Below are positions 1 through 8,422 of a DNA stretch of 46,456 nt, one piece after another. The number at the start of each line of letters is the position of its first letter. Position 1 is the stretch's first letter. The notes below the pieces were generated by a model. It was not told the origin of the DNA, searched no databases, and worked only from the letters and a program-made list of their open reading frames with translations. The translations under genes and the position numbers were made by a program. Source of the stretch: Thermoproteota archaeon (GTDB lineage Archaea > Thermoproteota > Methanomethylicia > Methanomethylicales > Methanomethylicaceae); contig JASFYL010000004.1 in the NCBI GenBank assembly GCA_030055575.1, positions 1 to 46,456 of the forward strand, read 5' to 3'.

Positions 1-480
1 GTGCCCGCCAGCACAGTCAGCCACAGCCTGAAGCCGCTGAGGGGAATGGGAGCGATCGATGTGAGCCGCAACGGGATAGCCGTAAAGAACCCCAGGAAGA
101 TCCTGCTTTTCTGGTGCAGCGTCAGGCGCCTGGAACCGCTTGTTGTGTACAGGAAAAGTCTCAGAGTGCCCGTGCAGGAGATAGAGGGGATGGTTCCTCC
201 ACGCACCATATTCACCGCATTCACCGCCTTCAAGCATCGCTTCGGGCGTGTTCCAGCCGAATACAGCGAGGTTTACGTCTACGGCGATGCGGAAGGCTTC
301 GAGTCCAGGTTCGGACCGCCATCCTACCCCAAGGAGAGGTGCAACCTCATAGTGATGGAGCCGGACAACCACTTGAGAAGGCTTGGGAAGGCGCCCCTGG
401 CGCAAATTTACGCTGATCTCTGGAACATCCCCTCCTGGTACTCGCAGGACTTTATCAATGAGCTGGACAGGATGATCTAA
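1..480 (+). CDS. Winged-helix-like protein, probably antitoxin of an AbiE-type pair (5' end outside window)
   Basis: The frame is open from base 1, so the true start probably lies upstream and the visible 159 residues are a C-terminal part. The first 35 or so residues (STVSHSLKPLRGMGAIDVS) look like the recognition helix and wing of a winged-helix domain, followed by a basic linker and an alpha/beta region rich in aromatic residues. The stop is one base from the start of a nucleotidyltransferase gene. A winged-helix protein directly before a GGW-type nucleotidyltransferase is the usual order of AbiEi/AbiEii and MenA/MenT toxin-antitoxin pairs, where the first protein represses the operon. The pairing is inference from order; no sequence match was run. 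It could also be an unrelated transcription factor. Confidence 0.5.
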   Translation: MPASTVSHSLKPLRGMGAIDVSRNGIAVKNPRKILLFWCSVRRLEPLVVYRKSLRVPVQEIEGMVPPRTIFTAFTAFKHRFGRVPAEYSEVYVYGDAEGFESRFGPPSYPKERCNLIVMEPDNHLRRLGKAPLAQIYADLWNIPSWYSQDFINELDRMI

Positions 481-481
481 G

Positions 482-1126
482 ATGTCATTCTATCATCCCG
501 ACATAACCGAGGAGAGCTGGAGGGTCCTTCTGGAACTGAGGAGGAGGCATTCGTTCATACTGATCGGGGGATGGGCCGTCTGGCTCTACACAAAGGGGCT
601 GAAGTCCAAGGACATCGACATTATAGTGGACTTCGAAGAGCTCTCCCAACTGAGGAAAGAGTTTTTGCTCACCAAGAACCCGCGCCTGAAGAAGTACGAA
701 CTTAAGCAGGGCTCCACTGATGTGGACGTATACGTGCTCCACTACTCGGACTTCGGGATCCCGCCGCATCTTCTCAGCGCACATGTCCTCAGCGTCGAAG
801 GGTTCAGGGTGCTGGCTCCGGAGTACCTCCTGGTCCTGAAGTTAAGGGCTGCCATGGACCGGGAGGTCTCGGCTAAGGGGGAAAAGGACAGGATAGACAT
901 ACTATCGCTGCTGGTATCAGGGGCGGTCAAGCTAAGCGAGTTTGTCGCGATCTGCAGGCAGAACTCCCTTGACGGCTACGTCGATTTACTAGAAAGAGTG
1001 GTACTAAGAGGTCAGGCAGAATATGCAACGCTCGGATTGTCCGACCTCAGGAAGGTGAAGCTCTTCAAAGAGAAATTTGCCAAGGAGCTAGGTGATGCAA
1101 AATCCAAATTTCGGCTGGACAAGTGA
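482..1126 (+). CDS. Nucleotidyltransferase (AbiEii/MenT-like toxin candidate)
   Basis: This 214-residue protein has the minimal nucleotidyltransferase signature: GGWAVWLY at about 29-36, the carboxylate pair D44-x-D46 (KDIDIIVD), and a possible third acidic strand at D81-x-D83 (STDVDVYV). The C-terminal half is helical and may bind substrate. Proteins of this fold with a GGxA-x-D-x-D core include AbiEii and MenT toxins, which transfer nucleotides to tRNA acceptor ends, and also antibiotic nucleotidyltransferases. The one-base spacing after the upstream winged-helix gene suggests co-translation and supports a toxin-antitoxin reading. All catalytic acids appear present, so it should be active. 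Confidence 0.6.
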   Translation: MSFYHPDITEESWRVLLELRRRHSFILIGGWAVWLYTKGLKSKDIDIIVDFEELSQLRKEFLLTKNPRLKKYELKQGSTDVDVYVLHYSDFGIPPHLLSAHVLSVEGFRVLAPEYLLVLKLRAAMDREVSAKGEKDRIDILSLLVSGAVKLSEFVAICRQNSLDGYVDLLERVVLRGQAEYATLGLSDLRKVKLFKEKFAKELGDAKSKFRLDK

Positions 1127-1506
1127 AGACAAATCTTCCGTTAAGCCATGCAAGCAGAGTCCTGATAAAATACGAGTCCATTCCCGTGGAAACTTTAATG
1201 GATGCATAAGCGAGCTGGTGAAGTGGGTGATTACAGGTTATTCTGCGATGTATCTCAAATCAGCTGGGATCACTTGCATAAGTAAGTTCTTGGATAAGAC
1301 GACTGGCTTCATTTTGTGTTGGTAGCGACCATTGTGTGAGGCTCGGGGGCGTTAGAATCCTACTCGACCTCGAACTTCTCTCGACCGAAGTATGGAGTTC
1401 GAAACGCTAGGGATCCCTTGGTTGAAGCTGAATACCCTCTACGAACGAAGGTAGAGATGGCAAGGCACGGTAGGTCAGGGCAGGGCGCGCTGGGCTTGAA
1501 GCGGCG
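1127..1506. other. Intergenic stretch, no convincing gene
   Basis: About 380 bases between the nucleotidyltransferase and the 3' end of the histidine kinase gene. A 77-codon frame crosses the left part but its composition is not protein-like. The one structural feature I see is a perfect 7-bp inverted repeat, TCGAACT at 1370-1376 and AGTTCGA at 1396-1402. No tRNA or other RNA gene was recognised. Confidence 0.5.
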
Positions 1507-3519
1507 CTAAGTCGTCCTCTCGCGGGTAAGGGGGAGGCGGATGGTGAACGTAGTTCTTCCCTCCTCTCCCTTCACTGCCGCGGTCCCCGCGACTTCGGGG
1601 CGGCTCTCGACCTCGACGCTGCCGCCCATCGCCTCTACGAACTTCTTCACGACCGCCAGACCCATGCCCATCCCCCTCGGCTTGCCCGTCACGAAGGGCT
1701 GGAAGAGCTTCTCCCTGACCTCCGGCGGGATCCCCACCCCGGTGTCGGAGACTGATACAGCGTAGCGGTGCCCTCCTTCTTCAACCGCCGCCTCGACCCT
1801 GAGCTGCCCACCACGGGGCATCGCCTGGACGGCGTTAGTAAGGATGTTGACTAGGCACCTTTTCAGGAGGTATGGATCCGTCTTCACACAGCTCAGGGCT
1901 GTTTCAACCGAGACCTGGACATCAACATTTGGCGGGATCGAGACGCTCGAGAGCGCGTCCTTGACCACCTCCTGGATATTGACCGGCTCGTACTGGGGAG
2001 AGACACTCCTCGCGTAGTCGTTGAGGTCGCGCACGATCTTGTCCATGTACTGGATCTGCCTCTGCACCCTACCGTAGATCTCCAAGAGCGTCTGCCGCTC
2101 CCTCTCGTCATTGATCCCGAGCCGGGATATCTCCTCGCGGGTCAGCCAGACCAGGTTTGTCATCGCTTGGAGCGGGTTCCTCAGATCGTGCCCTACCATC
2201 GTGGCTGCCTCGCCTAGTGCAGCCATCCTCTCCGCCTCCCTGAGCCTCTTCGTCCGCTCGACCACGACCTCCTCGAGGGAAGAGACGTAGTTCCAAAGCG
2301 CCTCCCTCGCCAGGACGGTCTCGGTGATGTCAAGGATAATCCCCTGGTAGTGGGTGATCTCCCCAGACGGCGAACGCCTGACCCAAGTGTAGTCCCTCAC
2401 CCACCTCGTTTGCCCGTCCCTCGTTACAATGCGGTAGACCTGCTCGAACTCGACCAGCCCCTTTTTGGAGTACTCCGAGACCTCCGAGGCGACGCGGGCG
2501 AGATCCTCCGGGCTCACTATATCAGCATACTTCAGCCTTCCAGAAGTGAAGTCATCTGGAGAGTACCCGAACTTGGAGATGTTCTCGGTGACATACTCAA
2601 CGGGCCACCCCTCCTCATTCTTCCAAAGGAAGGTCACAGCCGGGCTCCTGTTTATTATGAAGTAGAGCGCCTGCAGGTCGCGCATGGCTCTCTTGAGGCT
2701 CTCTTCGGTTTCCTTCAGCTCGGTGATGTCTACCCCGGTGCTTATGAAGAAGGTCTTCCCGCCGAACTCGACGGACCGGTGGATGTTCATGTAGGTCCTT
2801 CCGGATCGGGAGGTCCACTCGTGCTTTTCGGTCCCAGCTTTGCCCAAAGCCTTGAGGCTGGGGCACCCGTAGCATGGTCTGGAGAGCCCCTTCGAAACCT
2901 CGTAGCACTTCCTGCCCGACGGGTTCTCAAAGGCGATGTTATCCTCAAAGAACCTATTCCAGTAGACAAAATTGAACTTGTCGTCCTTTAAGTAGACATA
3001 TGCGGGCAGCGAGTCAAGCAAGAGATCCTTCAGCCTGAGCTCCCGGAATGTGCTAATTATAAACGATAGATGCTGGGCTGTCAGCCTTGCTAAAGGTACC
3101 GCTTTCAGAGAGAGCTCCTTTGTATGGACTAAGACGACTGATACGGGCTCGCCATCTACGGCAACCCTAGTCAAGGCGGCTTCCGAACTGCCTACATCTC
3201 CCGGGGCGGGGTCTAGCCTAACCAGCTCACCGCCGATGGCGCGGTGGACGGCGTCTCGGGTACTTGGTGCCAAGAGTAGCTCGGCAGGAACGCTGGGCGA
3301 GGAGCAAAGAAGCTCAACCCGGTCGCCATTCCGGACGAAGATAGCGACCCCGAACCTCGGACCAGAGAGGGCGAGGCAGAATCCCTTATACACCTCGACC
3401 TCGTCTAAGCCTGACCGAGGGAGGGCGAGCAGTGTTTCGTTCACCGATATCAGGGCATTCATGAGATCATCGTCCGTAAATCTCTCCCTCCTCGACGGAA
3501 TCGGTCTTCTCATGCCCAT
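1507..3519 (-). CDS. PAS-domain sensor histidine kinase
   Basis: 670 residues. The N-terminal 150 residues look GAF-like. Two PAS domains follow (about 165-265 and 280-400), each ending in the DITE motif typical of PAS/PAC units. A HisKA domain follows with phospho-acceptor H444 (MVGHDLRNPLQAM), then an HATPase domain with N box around 558-567 (NILTNAVQAM), G1 box DTGVGI at 592-597 and G2 box GMGMGLAV at 616-623. There are no membrane segments, so it is a cytoplasmic sensor. The first PAS domain carries C205, C216 and C219 (PCYGCP), which could bind metal, haem or respond to redox. It lies 104 bases downstream of a single-domain response regulator on the same strand, its likely partner. ATG 3519 and ATG 3513 are both possible starts. 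Confidence 0.93.
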   Translation of the reverse strand: MGMRRPIPSRRERFTDDDLMNALISVNETLLALPRSGLDEVEVYKGFCLALSGPRFGVAIFVRNGDRVELLCSSPSVPAELLLAPSTRDAVHRAIGGELVRLDPAPGDVGSSEAALTRVAVDGEPVSVVLVHTKELSLKAVPLARLTAQHLSFIISTFRELRLKDLLLDSLPAYVYLKDDKFNFVYWNRFFEDNIAFENPSGRKCYEVSKGLSRPCYGCPSLKALGKAGTEKHEWTSRSGRTYMNIHRSVEFGGKTFFISTGVDITELKETEESLKRAMRDLQALYFIINRSPAVTFLWKNEEGWPVEYVTENISKFGYSPDDFTSGRLKYADIVSPEDLARVASEVSEYSKKGLVEFEQVYRIVTRDGQTRWVRDYTWVRRSPSGEITHYQGIILDITETVLAREALWNYVSSLEEVVVERTKRLREAERMAALGEAATMVGHDLRNPLQAMTNLVWLTREEISRLGINDERERQTLLEIYGRVQRQIQYMDKIVRDLNDYARSVSPQYEPVNIQEVVKDALSSVSIPPNVDVQVSVETALSCVKTDPYLLKRCLVNILTNAVQAMPRGGQLRVEAAVEEGGHRYAVSVSDTGVGIPPEVREKLFQPFVTGKPRGMGMGLAVVKKFVEAMGGSVEVESRPEVAGTAAVKGEEGRTTFTIRLPLTRERTT

Positions 3520-3623
3520 TATTTACTAGAAATGTCCAGTCATTAGTTCAAGCACAATCGGACGGACTATTCTCCACGCCCCAAGATCCGATTGCCTAAT
3601 AATAGCAGCGCCACGATCGTCAG

Positions 3624-4106
3624 TCAATAGTACATCTCCTCCCGGATCCTTTTTATCCTCTCCTGAGAGTCCCTCTCGATGAGAGCGATTATCTTCTCCT
3701 GTATGTTCCGGATCTCCTGTTTCTGCCTATCCACCTGATCGTTGATCGCCTTGATCAGCTCCTCTGGGTCCACTGGCTTCAGGAGGTAGGCGTCAGCCCC
3801 CATGTTGAGTGCCTGGATTGCGTTCTCTAGCGTCGCGTTCCCCGTGAGGATAATCTTCCTCGTCCTCGGGATCCTCGTCTGGTTGAACTCTCTGAGGAGT
3901 GCCACCCCCGACGAGTCTGGTAACACGATGTCAAGAATGGCTACGTCGTAGTGCCTCCGCTGTATCCGATCCGCTGCCTCGCGTCCAGTGGATGCGGTGT
4001 CGACGTGGTACCCCCTGCTCTCGAGGATCATCTTTAGGGTCTCGAGGAGGGTTGTGTCGTCGTCCACAATAAGCACGTAGATCGAGCCCGGATCCAAGGA
4101 GGGCAC
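3624..4106 (-). CDS. Single-domain response regulator with helical tail
   Basis: 160 residues. The receiver domain spans about 8-122 with the acidic pocket D15-D16-D17, phospho-acceptor D59 (AILDIVLPDSSG), switch T88 and invariant K110 (YLLKPVDPEEL). Residues 123-160 form a charged, probably coiled-coil helix, and there is no DNA-binding output domain. Such archaeal regulators usually act by protein-protein contact. The start is GTG 4106 with a G-rich stretch just before it, and a TATA-like CTTTATTA on the minus strand near 4155-4165 fits as its promoter. It is the first gene of a two-gene unit with the histidine kinase and diverges from the symporter genes, which may be what it controls (inference). 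Confidence 0.93.
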   Translation of the reverse strand: MPSLDPGSIYVLIVDDDTTLLETLKMILESRGYHVDTASTGREAADRIQRRHYDVAILDIVLPDSSGVALLREFNQTRIPRTRKIILTGNATLENAIQALNMGADAYLLKPVDPEELIKAINDQVDRQKQEIRNIQEKIIALIERDSQERIKRIREEMYY

Positions 4107-4426
4107 CCCACCAGTTCATCGCCAGTTGCTTGATAGTTAGTCCACCTTACGACTAATAAAGGTTCATATGAATCCCAGCGTTGGTCAAGATTTCTTGCCC
4201 AACACGCTTAAAGCAACCGTAACCGAAGTGGTATCCCAACGGAGGACTAGCAATGGGTGAGTGTCTTTATAAAGGTGGTAGCCTTTTCTGGTTACCGCGG
4301 TAGTGCGGTGCGCCAGTCCTCTGCCATGACCTCCCCCTCGAATTTCTATGAGAGTTTTATAGCCGAGGGAATGGCAGCGGGCTGTTCATGCGGGTCGATT
4401 TTTTTGAACCCTGAAGTGTTGGGGGG
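4107..4426. promoter_or_regulatory. Divergent promoter region between two-component genes and symporter genes
   Basis: About 320 bases. On the plus strand there are TATA-like boxes at 4266-4273 (TTTATAAA) and 4356-4362 (TTTATAG); the second would give a leader of roughly 40 nt before the ATG at 4427. On the minus strand CTTTATTA near 4155-4165 suits the response regulator. A perfect 10-bp palindrome TACCGCGGTA lies at about 4293-4302 and could be an operator. Short open frames here are not protein-like. Confidence 0.5.
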
Positions 4427-4618
4427 ATGCCTTTGGCGAGGCTGAACGGAAGGATCGTCCTCGGGCTCGCGATACTGGGTGTCAGCTTCGTCTCGGTGCT
4501 TCTCGTCGCGGCGACTGTGGGCGGGTGGGTCGCGTACTTCTACCAGCTGGCGGTCAGCTGCGTCTGGGCAGCCGCCCTCCTCTGGCTGAGGGTGAAGGAC
4601 TTCTGGGAGGAGGACTGA
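4427..4618 (+). CDS. Small membrane protein, symporter accessory subunit
   Basis: 63 residues with two predicted membrane helices (about 10-32 and 36-54) and a charged C-terminus (RVKDFWEED). It ends three bases before a sodium/solute symporter gene. Small two-helix proteins encoded immediately before SSS-family transporters are a recurring arrangement in archaea and bacteria, and some are annotated as symporter small accessory proteins. The function, probably assembly or activity of the transporter, is inferred from position and topology. A run of six G residues just before the ATG is the only ribosome-binding-like signal. Confidence 0.72.
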   Translation: MPLARLNGRIVLGLAILGVSFVSVLLVAATVGGWVAYFYQLAVSCVWAAALLWLRVKDFWEED

Positions 4619-4621
4619 AAG

Positions 4622-6187
4622 ATGGCAGACTCGGTTCCGATCCCATCCCCGACGGTCGAGTCAGCGCTGGCGGTCCCTCTTGCGGTCGGGGCTATGCTGG
4701 TCGTCAGCGCGGCGATCGGGGTCTTCTTCTTCAGGAAGAACAGGAGTTTCGACGACTGGGCCGTTGGTCACGGCGACGTCGGCCCTCTTGTAACGGGACT
4801 GGCTTTGACTGCGACGTGGCTGAGCGGTTGGGCCATCTTCGGCAATGCCGGGCTCGGGTACACATACGGTTGGTCCGGGACATGGCTAATAGGCGGGATG
4901 AACCTGATGGGCCTCTCGTTATGCGTCGTGCTGGGCTACAGAATGAGGAGGTACGCTGCTCTCGGTGCTAGGACCGTCCCCGAGGTAGCGAGGGTCAGGT
5001 TCGACAGTAGGCTCGTGCAAGGGCTCGCCGGGATCGCGATGGTGATCCTGCTCATAGTCTACAGCGTCGGGCAGTACAAGGCGATGGCATCGGTCTGGAA
5101 GCTGACGACTGGGACGGACTGGCTTGTCAGCCTCCTCATCACCGCGGTGCTGTGCGCCGCGTACATAATGGTCGGCGGCTACGCAGGGACTCAGCTGTCC
5201 CTCGCGCTCCAAGGAGCCATATTCATGGCGATAGGCTGGATATTCGGCTTAGCTTCGATATTCTGGGCGGGGGGGCCAGACAAGATAGCGGAGGCGATAG
5301 CCTCGTCGAACTTCGTTAAGCCGGGAGGGGATGCGACATCGGTCCCGATAGGGGGATACACCTCGCCGATAGCGCCCTCTTTCCCAGGGTACGACTGGAT
5401 CGGCGTGACCGCGGCGATGTTCATGTTCCTGTTCATGGCGACGGGGTTCCCGCACAACATAGCCAGGTTCCTCGGGACTAGGAAGGTCACGAAGAAGGAG
5501 TACGGGGCGATCATGCTCGTCGTCGCGCTCAATTGCGTAACTCCGCTGATGGTGGGTGCGATGGGCTACGCGGCTAGGGCGGTCTGGGGTCCCGAGCTGA
5601 TGAAGTCCGGACCGATCTACGGCGACGCCGCTGCCTCGCTGGTCTCAATGGCCATCGGCGGTACTGCGGGGGCGGCAGTATTCTCGATGGCGGTCTTCTC
5701 TGCGGCTGTATCATCGCTCGCTGGCATGGTGATGATAATGGCGACGAATGTCAGCAGGGACCTGGTCCAGAACGTGGCGCCAAAGATGAGCAAGCGCGCC
5801 ACGCTGGCGCTCTCGAGGCTCCTCGTGATACCGTTCGTGCTGATACCCCTATGGTGGACTTACACATCTCCTCCCCCGGTCCTCTCCGAGTTCATGTCTG
5901 GGTCCGCGGTCGCGCAGGGCGGGATATTCTTCTTCGTCATCGCGGTCTCGATGTACTGGAGGAGGGCCACGAAGTGGGGGGCAGTAGCCACAATAGTCTA
6001 CGGGATGGCATTCGCGCTGCTCCACCCGAACGTCTACGGGAAGCTCTACCCGCCGTTCAACCACTGGGGGATCTGGGCGCTCGCGCTGATGTTCGGGTGC
6101 GCCGCGGTCTATGTGCTGGTGAGCCTGGTAACGAAGCCTCTGCCGGAGGAGAAGCTGGCGAAGCTCTTCGGCAAAAAGGAGGGGTGA
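4622..6187 (+). CDS. Sodium:solute symporter (SSS family), possibly for a monocarboxylate
   Basis: 521 residues with about 13 hydrophobic helices. The segment ATWLSGWAIFGNAGLGYTYG, near 58-77, matches the first helices of the LeuT-like SSS fold, and GFPHNIARFLGTRK (around residue 280) matches the conserved motif seen in acetate/pyruvate-type members such as ActP and MctP. The usual length is 480-560, so it is full size. It imports a small solute with Na+ or H+ across the cytoplasmic membrane. The substrate cannot be read from sequence; organic acid is favoured by the GFPH motif. It is co-transcribed with the small protein upstream and may be controlled by the adjacent two-component system. 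Confidence 0.9.
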   Translation: MADSVPIPSPTVESALAVPLAVGAMLVVSAAIGVFFFRKNRSFDDWAVGHGDVGPLVTGLALTATWLSGWAIFGNAGLGYTYGWSGTWLIGGMNLMGLSLCVVLGYRMRRYAALGARTVPEVARVRFDSRLVQGLAGIAMVILLIVYSVGQYKAMASVWKLTTGTDWLVSLLITAVLCAAYIMVGGYAGTQLSLALQGAIFMAIGWIFGLASIFWAGGPDKIAEAIASSNFVKPGGDATSVPIGGYTSPIAPSFPGYDWIGVTAAMFMFLFMATGFPHNIARFLGTRKVTKKEYGAIMLVVALNCVTPLMVGAMGYAARAVWGPELMKSGPIYGDAAASLVSMAIGGTAGAAVFSMAVFSAAVSSLAGMVMIMATNVSRDLVQNVAPKMSKRATLALSRLLVIPFVLIPLWWTYTSPPPVLSEFMSGSAVAQGGIFFFVIAVSMYWRRATKWGAVATIVYGMAFALLHPNVYGKLYPPFNHWGIWALALMFGCAAVYVLVSLVTKPLPEEKLAKLFGKKEG

Positions 6188-6213
6188 GGTCGAGGAGGCA
6201 ACCCTCGGACCGG

Positions 6214-6279
6214 ACGGGTGCTGTGCCCGTTCTTCCTTTTTCCCTTTTTATCCTTCATTTCCCTCTTTTGGTACTTTTC
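6214..6279 (+). terminator. Hairpin plus T-rich tract after the symporter gene
   Basis: ACGGG (6214-6218) and CCCGT (6226-6230) can form a short 5-bp stem, followed by a long T/C-rich run up to about 6279. Archaeal termination is driven mainly by U-tracts, so the T-rich run alone could suffice. Confidence 0.6.
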
Positions 6280-6339
6280 TGGGCCGATCGCTGCAGTCTT
6301 GATCCGGCGCCATCGATTTCCGAACTCGAGGTTCCGGTT

Positions 6340-7392
6340 TCAGAAGGCATGAGCTGGCACGAATTTCTTTGCTATCTCAGAGCAAATCCTGACGGTCTCC
6401 CTCCCCTCCTCGGGCGGGACTGGGGTGCGCCCGCCGCCGATAATAGCGTCGACGAACTGCTTGATGAGAGCCCGGTGCGTCTGGAGCCACCTCTTGCTAC
6501 TCGGTCTCAGCGCGGTGCAGAAGGACTGGCTGGTGAGCTGCCCCCACTGGCTGACCAAGGAGAGGTTCTTGTCGACGACTTTGAGCGTGGGGAGGCGCCT
6601 GGTGATGAGGATCGAGTTGTACATGTCGACATCTACTGCCCCGCTCGTGGCGATGGCCTCCACAGTGTAGTTCCAGCTGCCTCCACCGAAGGAGACCAGG
6701 ATCATGCAACGGGCGTTCCCACCCTGGAGGGCGACCCTGAAGGTGTCGTGGGGTATCGCCAGGTGATCGTTCAATCTGCAGGCCTCTGCGCTCAAGAGGT
6801 CCACCCTTCCCAAGAGCGAAATGGCAAGGTAAATCGGGTGGGGGAAGTTCTCGAGGAAGAAGCCGCCGCCTATGCGGTGCACCCAGTGCTCCGGATCAAG
6901 GTATACGGATTTCCTGAGCTGGTGGGTAATACGAACGTCAAGGACCTCTCCCAACTCTCCTCCGGCGATCATCTTCCGGGCGCGCAGGAAGCACGGGTGG
7001 AACCGCTGGTTGTGCGCCACGCAGAGCATCCTCCCGGACTTGGACGCGGCGCCTATCATCTCGTCGCACTCCTTGAGGGTCGTCGCCATCGGCTTCTCCA
7101 CCATCACGTGGCAGCCCCTCTCGAGCGCGCCGACGGATACCTGGGCATGGGAGTCGGGAGGGGTGCAGATGTGCACCAGATCAGGTTCCTCCCTTACAAT
7201 CATCTCCTCCCAGGAACGGTAGAAGCTCCTAATCCCGAACTTCTTAGAGGCAGACTCGGCCCTTTTAAGATCGGTGTCCGAGACCGCAACGACAGACACC
7301 ATGTCCTTGAGCCGAATCAGGGACGGGAGGTGGGAGGACAGTGCGACGTTTCCGCACCCCACGAGAGCGACCCTTATCTTTGGCATCCTCAT
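6340..7392 (-). CDS. Gfo/Idh/MocA-family NAD(P)-dependent oxidoreductase
   Basis: 350 residues. The N-terminal Rossmann fold starts with VALVGCGNVALSSHLPSL, giving the GxGxxA-type dinucleotide site, and the family hallmark EKPMATT follows near residue 100. The C-terminal half has the alpha/beta substrate-binding domain with the conserved HWVHRIGGGFFLENFPHP-type stretch. Members oxidise or reduce sugars, inositols or sugar nucleotides. Position beside a radical SAM gene and close to a glycan locus fits a sugar-modifying role, but the substrate is unknown. ATG at 7392 or 7386 could be the start. It diverges from the radical SAM gene across 70 bases, and TATA-like sequences for both lie at about 7400-7432. 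Confidence 0.9.
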   Translation of the reverse strand: MRMPKIRVALVGCGNVALSSHLPSLIRLKDMVSVVAVSDTDLKRAESASKKFGIRSFYRSWEEMIVREEPDLVHICTPPDSHAQVSVGALERGCHVMVEKPMATTLKECDEMIGAASKSGRMLCVAHNQRFHPCFLRARKMIAGGELGEVLDVRITHQLRKSVYLDPEHWVHRIGGGFFLENFPHPIYLAISLLGRVDLLSAEACRLNDHLAIPHDTFRVALQGGNARCMILVSFGGGSWNYTVEAIATSGAVDVDMYNSILITRRLPTLKVVDKNLSLVSQWGQLTSQSFCTALRPSSKRWLQTHRALIKQFVDAIIGGGRTPVPPEEGRETVRICSEIAKKFVPAHAF

Positions 7393-7424
7393 CCATCTAT
7401 CTTTTTATGTCAACGGGTAACAGA

Positions 7425-7432
7425 GATATAAT
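7425..7432 (+). promoter_or_regulatory. TATA-like box for the radical SAM gene
   Basis: GATATAAT is centred about 34 bases before the ATG at 7463, which places transcription start roughly 8-10 bases before the gene. GAGGT at about 7450 can serve as a ribosome-binding site. The same AT-rich patch may serve the divergent oxidoreductase gene. Confidence 0.45.
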
Positions 7433-7462
7433 GGTTGCCGTTGCCCACGAAGAGGTCTTGAA

Positions 7463-8422
7463 ATGATCGTTGATCCTTACTTGCAGAAGACGCTCAAGGA
7501 GAGGGCGATCTTCTCGCTGGACCGGACAGTGCTTCCGATGCTCCCGGAGCTTTACGAGGGGGTCGTGATACCGGTCAGGAGGTGGATCTACGACCTCGCC
7601 GTGAGGGGGAGGGTGAACCGTCTGGTCTCGGAGAGGCTGGCCGAGTGGCCCTCCGTATTCACCAACATCGAGATCGAGACCGTGAACAGGTGCAACAACG
7701 ACTGCCCATTCTGCCCGGCAAACAGAGGCGCGGACAGGAGGGCCCATGCCGTGATGGGCAGACGGCTGTTCACGTCGATCGTGAGGCAGCTGGGGGAGAT
7801 CGGCTTCAGGGGGAACCTAGCGCTTTACTCTAACAACGAGCCCCTCTTGGACCCCAGGATCGCGGAGCTGGCAAGGGAGGCCAGGGGGGCGGTGCCCGGA
7901 TCTTTCATCTACATCTTCACGAACGGAACTCTACTCACACCTGGGCTCTACACGGAGCTGATGGGATCACTGGACCTGATCGTGATAAACAACTACAGCG
8001 ACGACCTCAAGCTGCTCCCCCAGGTGAGGGAGATCGAGAGGGCCTCGAGGAGCGACCCCGGGCGCTACGGGAGGACCAAGATCGTGCTCCGGAGGAAAAG
8101 CGAGTTCAGGACGAACAGGGCCGGGCAGTCCCCTAACAGGAGGCGCCGCTTGGGGCTTACGTCGGCTTGCATCTATCCCTTCTCCCAGATGGTGGTCAGG
8201 CCCGATGGGAAACTGAGCCTCTGCTGCAACGACGCGTGGGGGGCGACCACCATGGGAGATCTCTCCGAGACCGCGATACTCGATTGCTGGTTCGGGGAGA
8301 GGTACAAAGAAGCGAGGAGGAAGATCATCAGGGGGAGGAAGTGCCTCAGCCCGTGCAGGGAATGCGACAACCTGACCACAGGGCACATCGAGGAGGTGCC
8401 TTTGAAGCTCGGCTTCAATTAA
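7463..8422 (+). CDS. Radical SAM protein with SPASM/Twitch-like C-terminal iron-sulfur region
   Basis: 319 residues. The radical SAM cluster motif is C77-x3-C81-x2-C84 (NRCNNDCPFCP). Later parts of the partial barrel include LYSNNEPLLD (about 121-130) and FTNGTLLT (152-159). A cysteine-rich C-terminus (C236, C254, C255, C275, C294, C298, C301) matches SPASM/Twitch auxiliary-cluster domains, found in peptide- and sugar-modifying enzymes. The substrate is unknown. A PqqD-like protein is encoded 3.2 kb away, and PqqD-type domains present peptides to this class of enzyme, so a peptide substrate is possible. Many SPASM proteins in glycan loci are unassigned, so carbohydrate modification is the main alternative. 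Confidence 0.88.
   Translation: MIVDPYLQKTLKERAIFSLDRTVLPMLPELYEGVVIPVRRWIYDLAVRGRVNRLVSERLAEWPSVFTNIEIETVNRCNNDCPFCPANRGADRRAHAVMGRRLFTSIVRQLGEIGFRGNLALYSNNEPLLDPRIAELAREARGAVPGSFIYIFTNGTLLTPGLYTELMGSLDLIVINNYSDDLKLLPQVREIERASRSDPGRYGRTKIVLRRKSEFRTNRAGQSPNRRRRLGLTSACIYPFSQMVVRPDGKLSLCCNDAWGATTMGDLSETAILDCWFGERYKEARRKIIRGRKCLSPCRECDNLTTGHIEEVPLKLGFN

Noticed and set aside
1092-1325. A 77-codon plus-strand frame after the nucleotidyltransferase gene
   Set aside because: It overlaps the end of the nucleotidyltransferase gene in another frame, and its translation lacks any recognisable motif or a good ribosome-binding site.
5851-7431. A 526-codon frame on the plus strand across the end of the symporter gene and opposite the oxidoreductase gene
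   Set aside because: It lies over two genes with clear family motifs, and its own translation has no domain and low-complexity Arg/Pro/Gly composition, typical of the shadow of high-G+C coding DNA.
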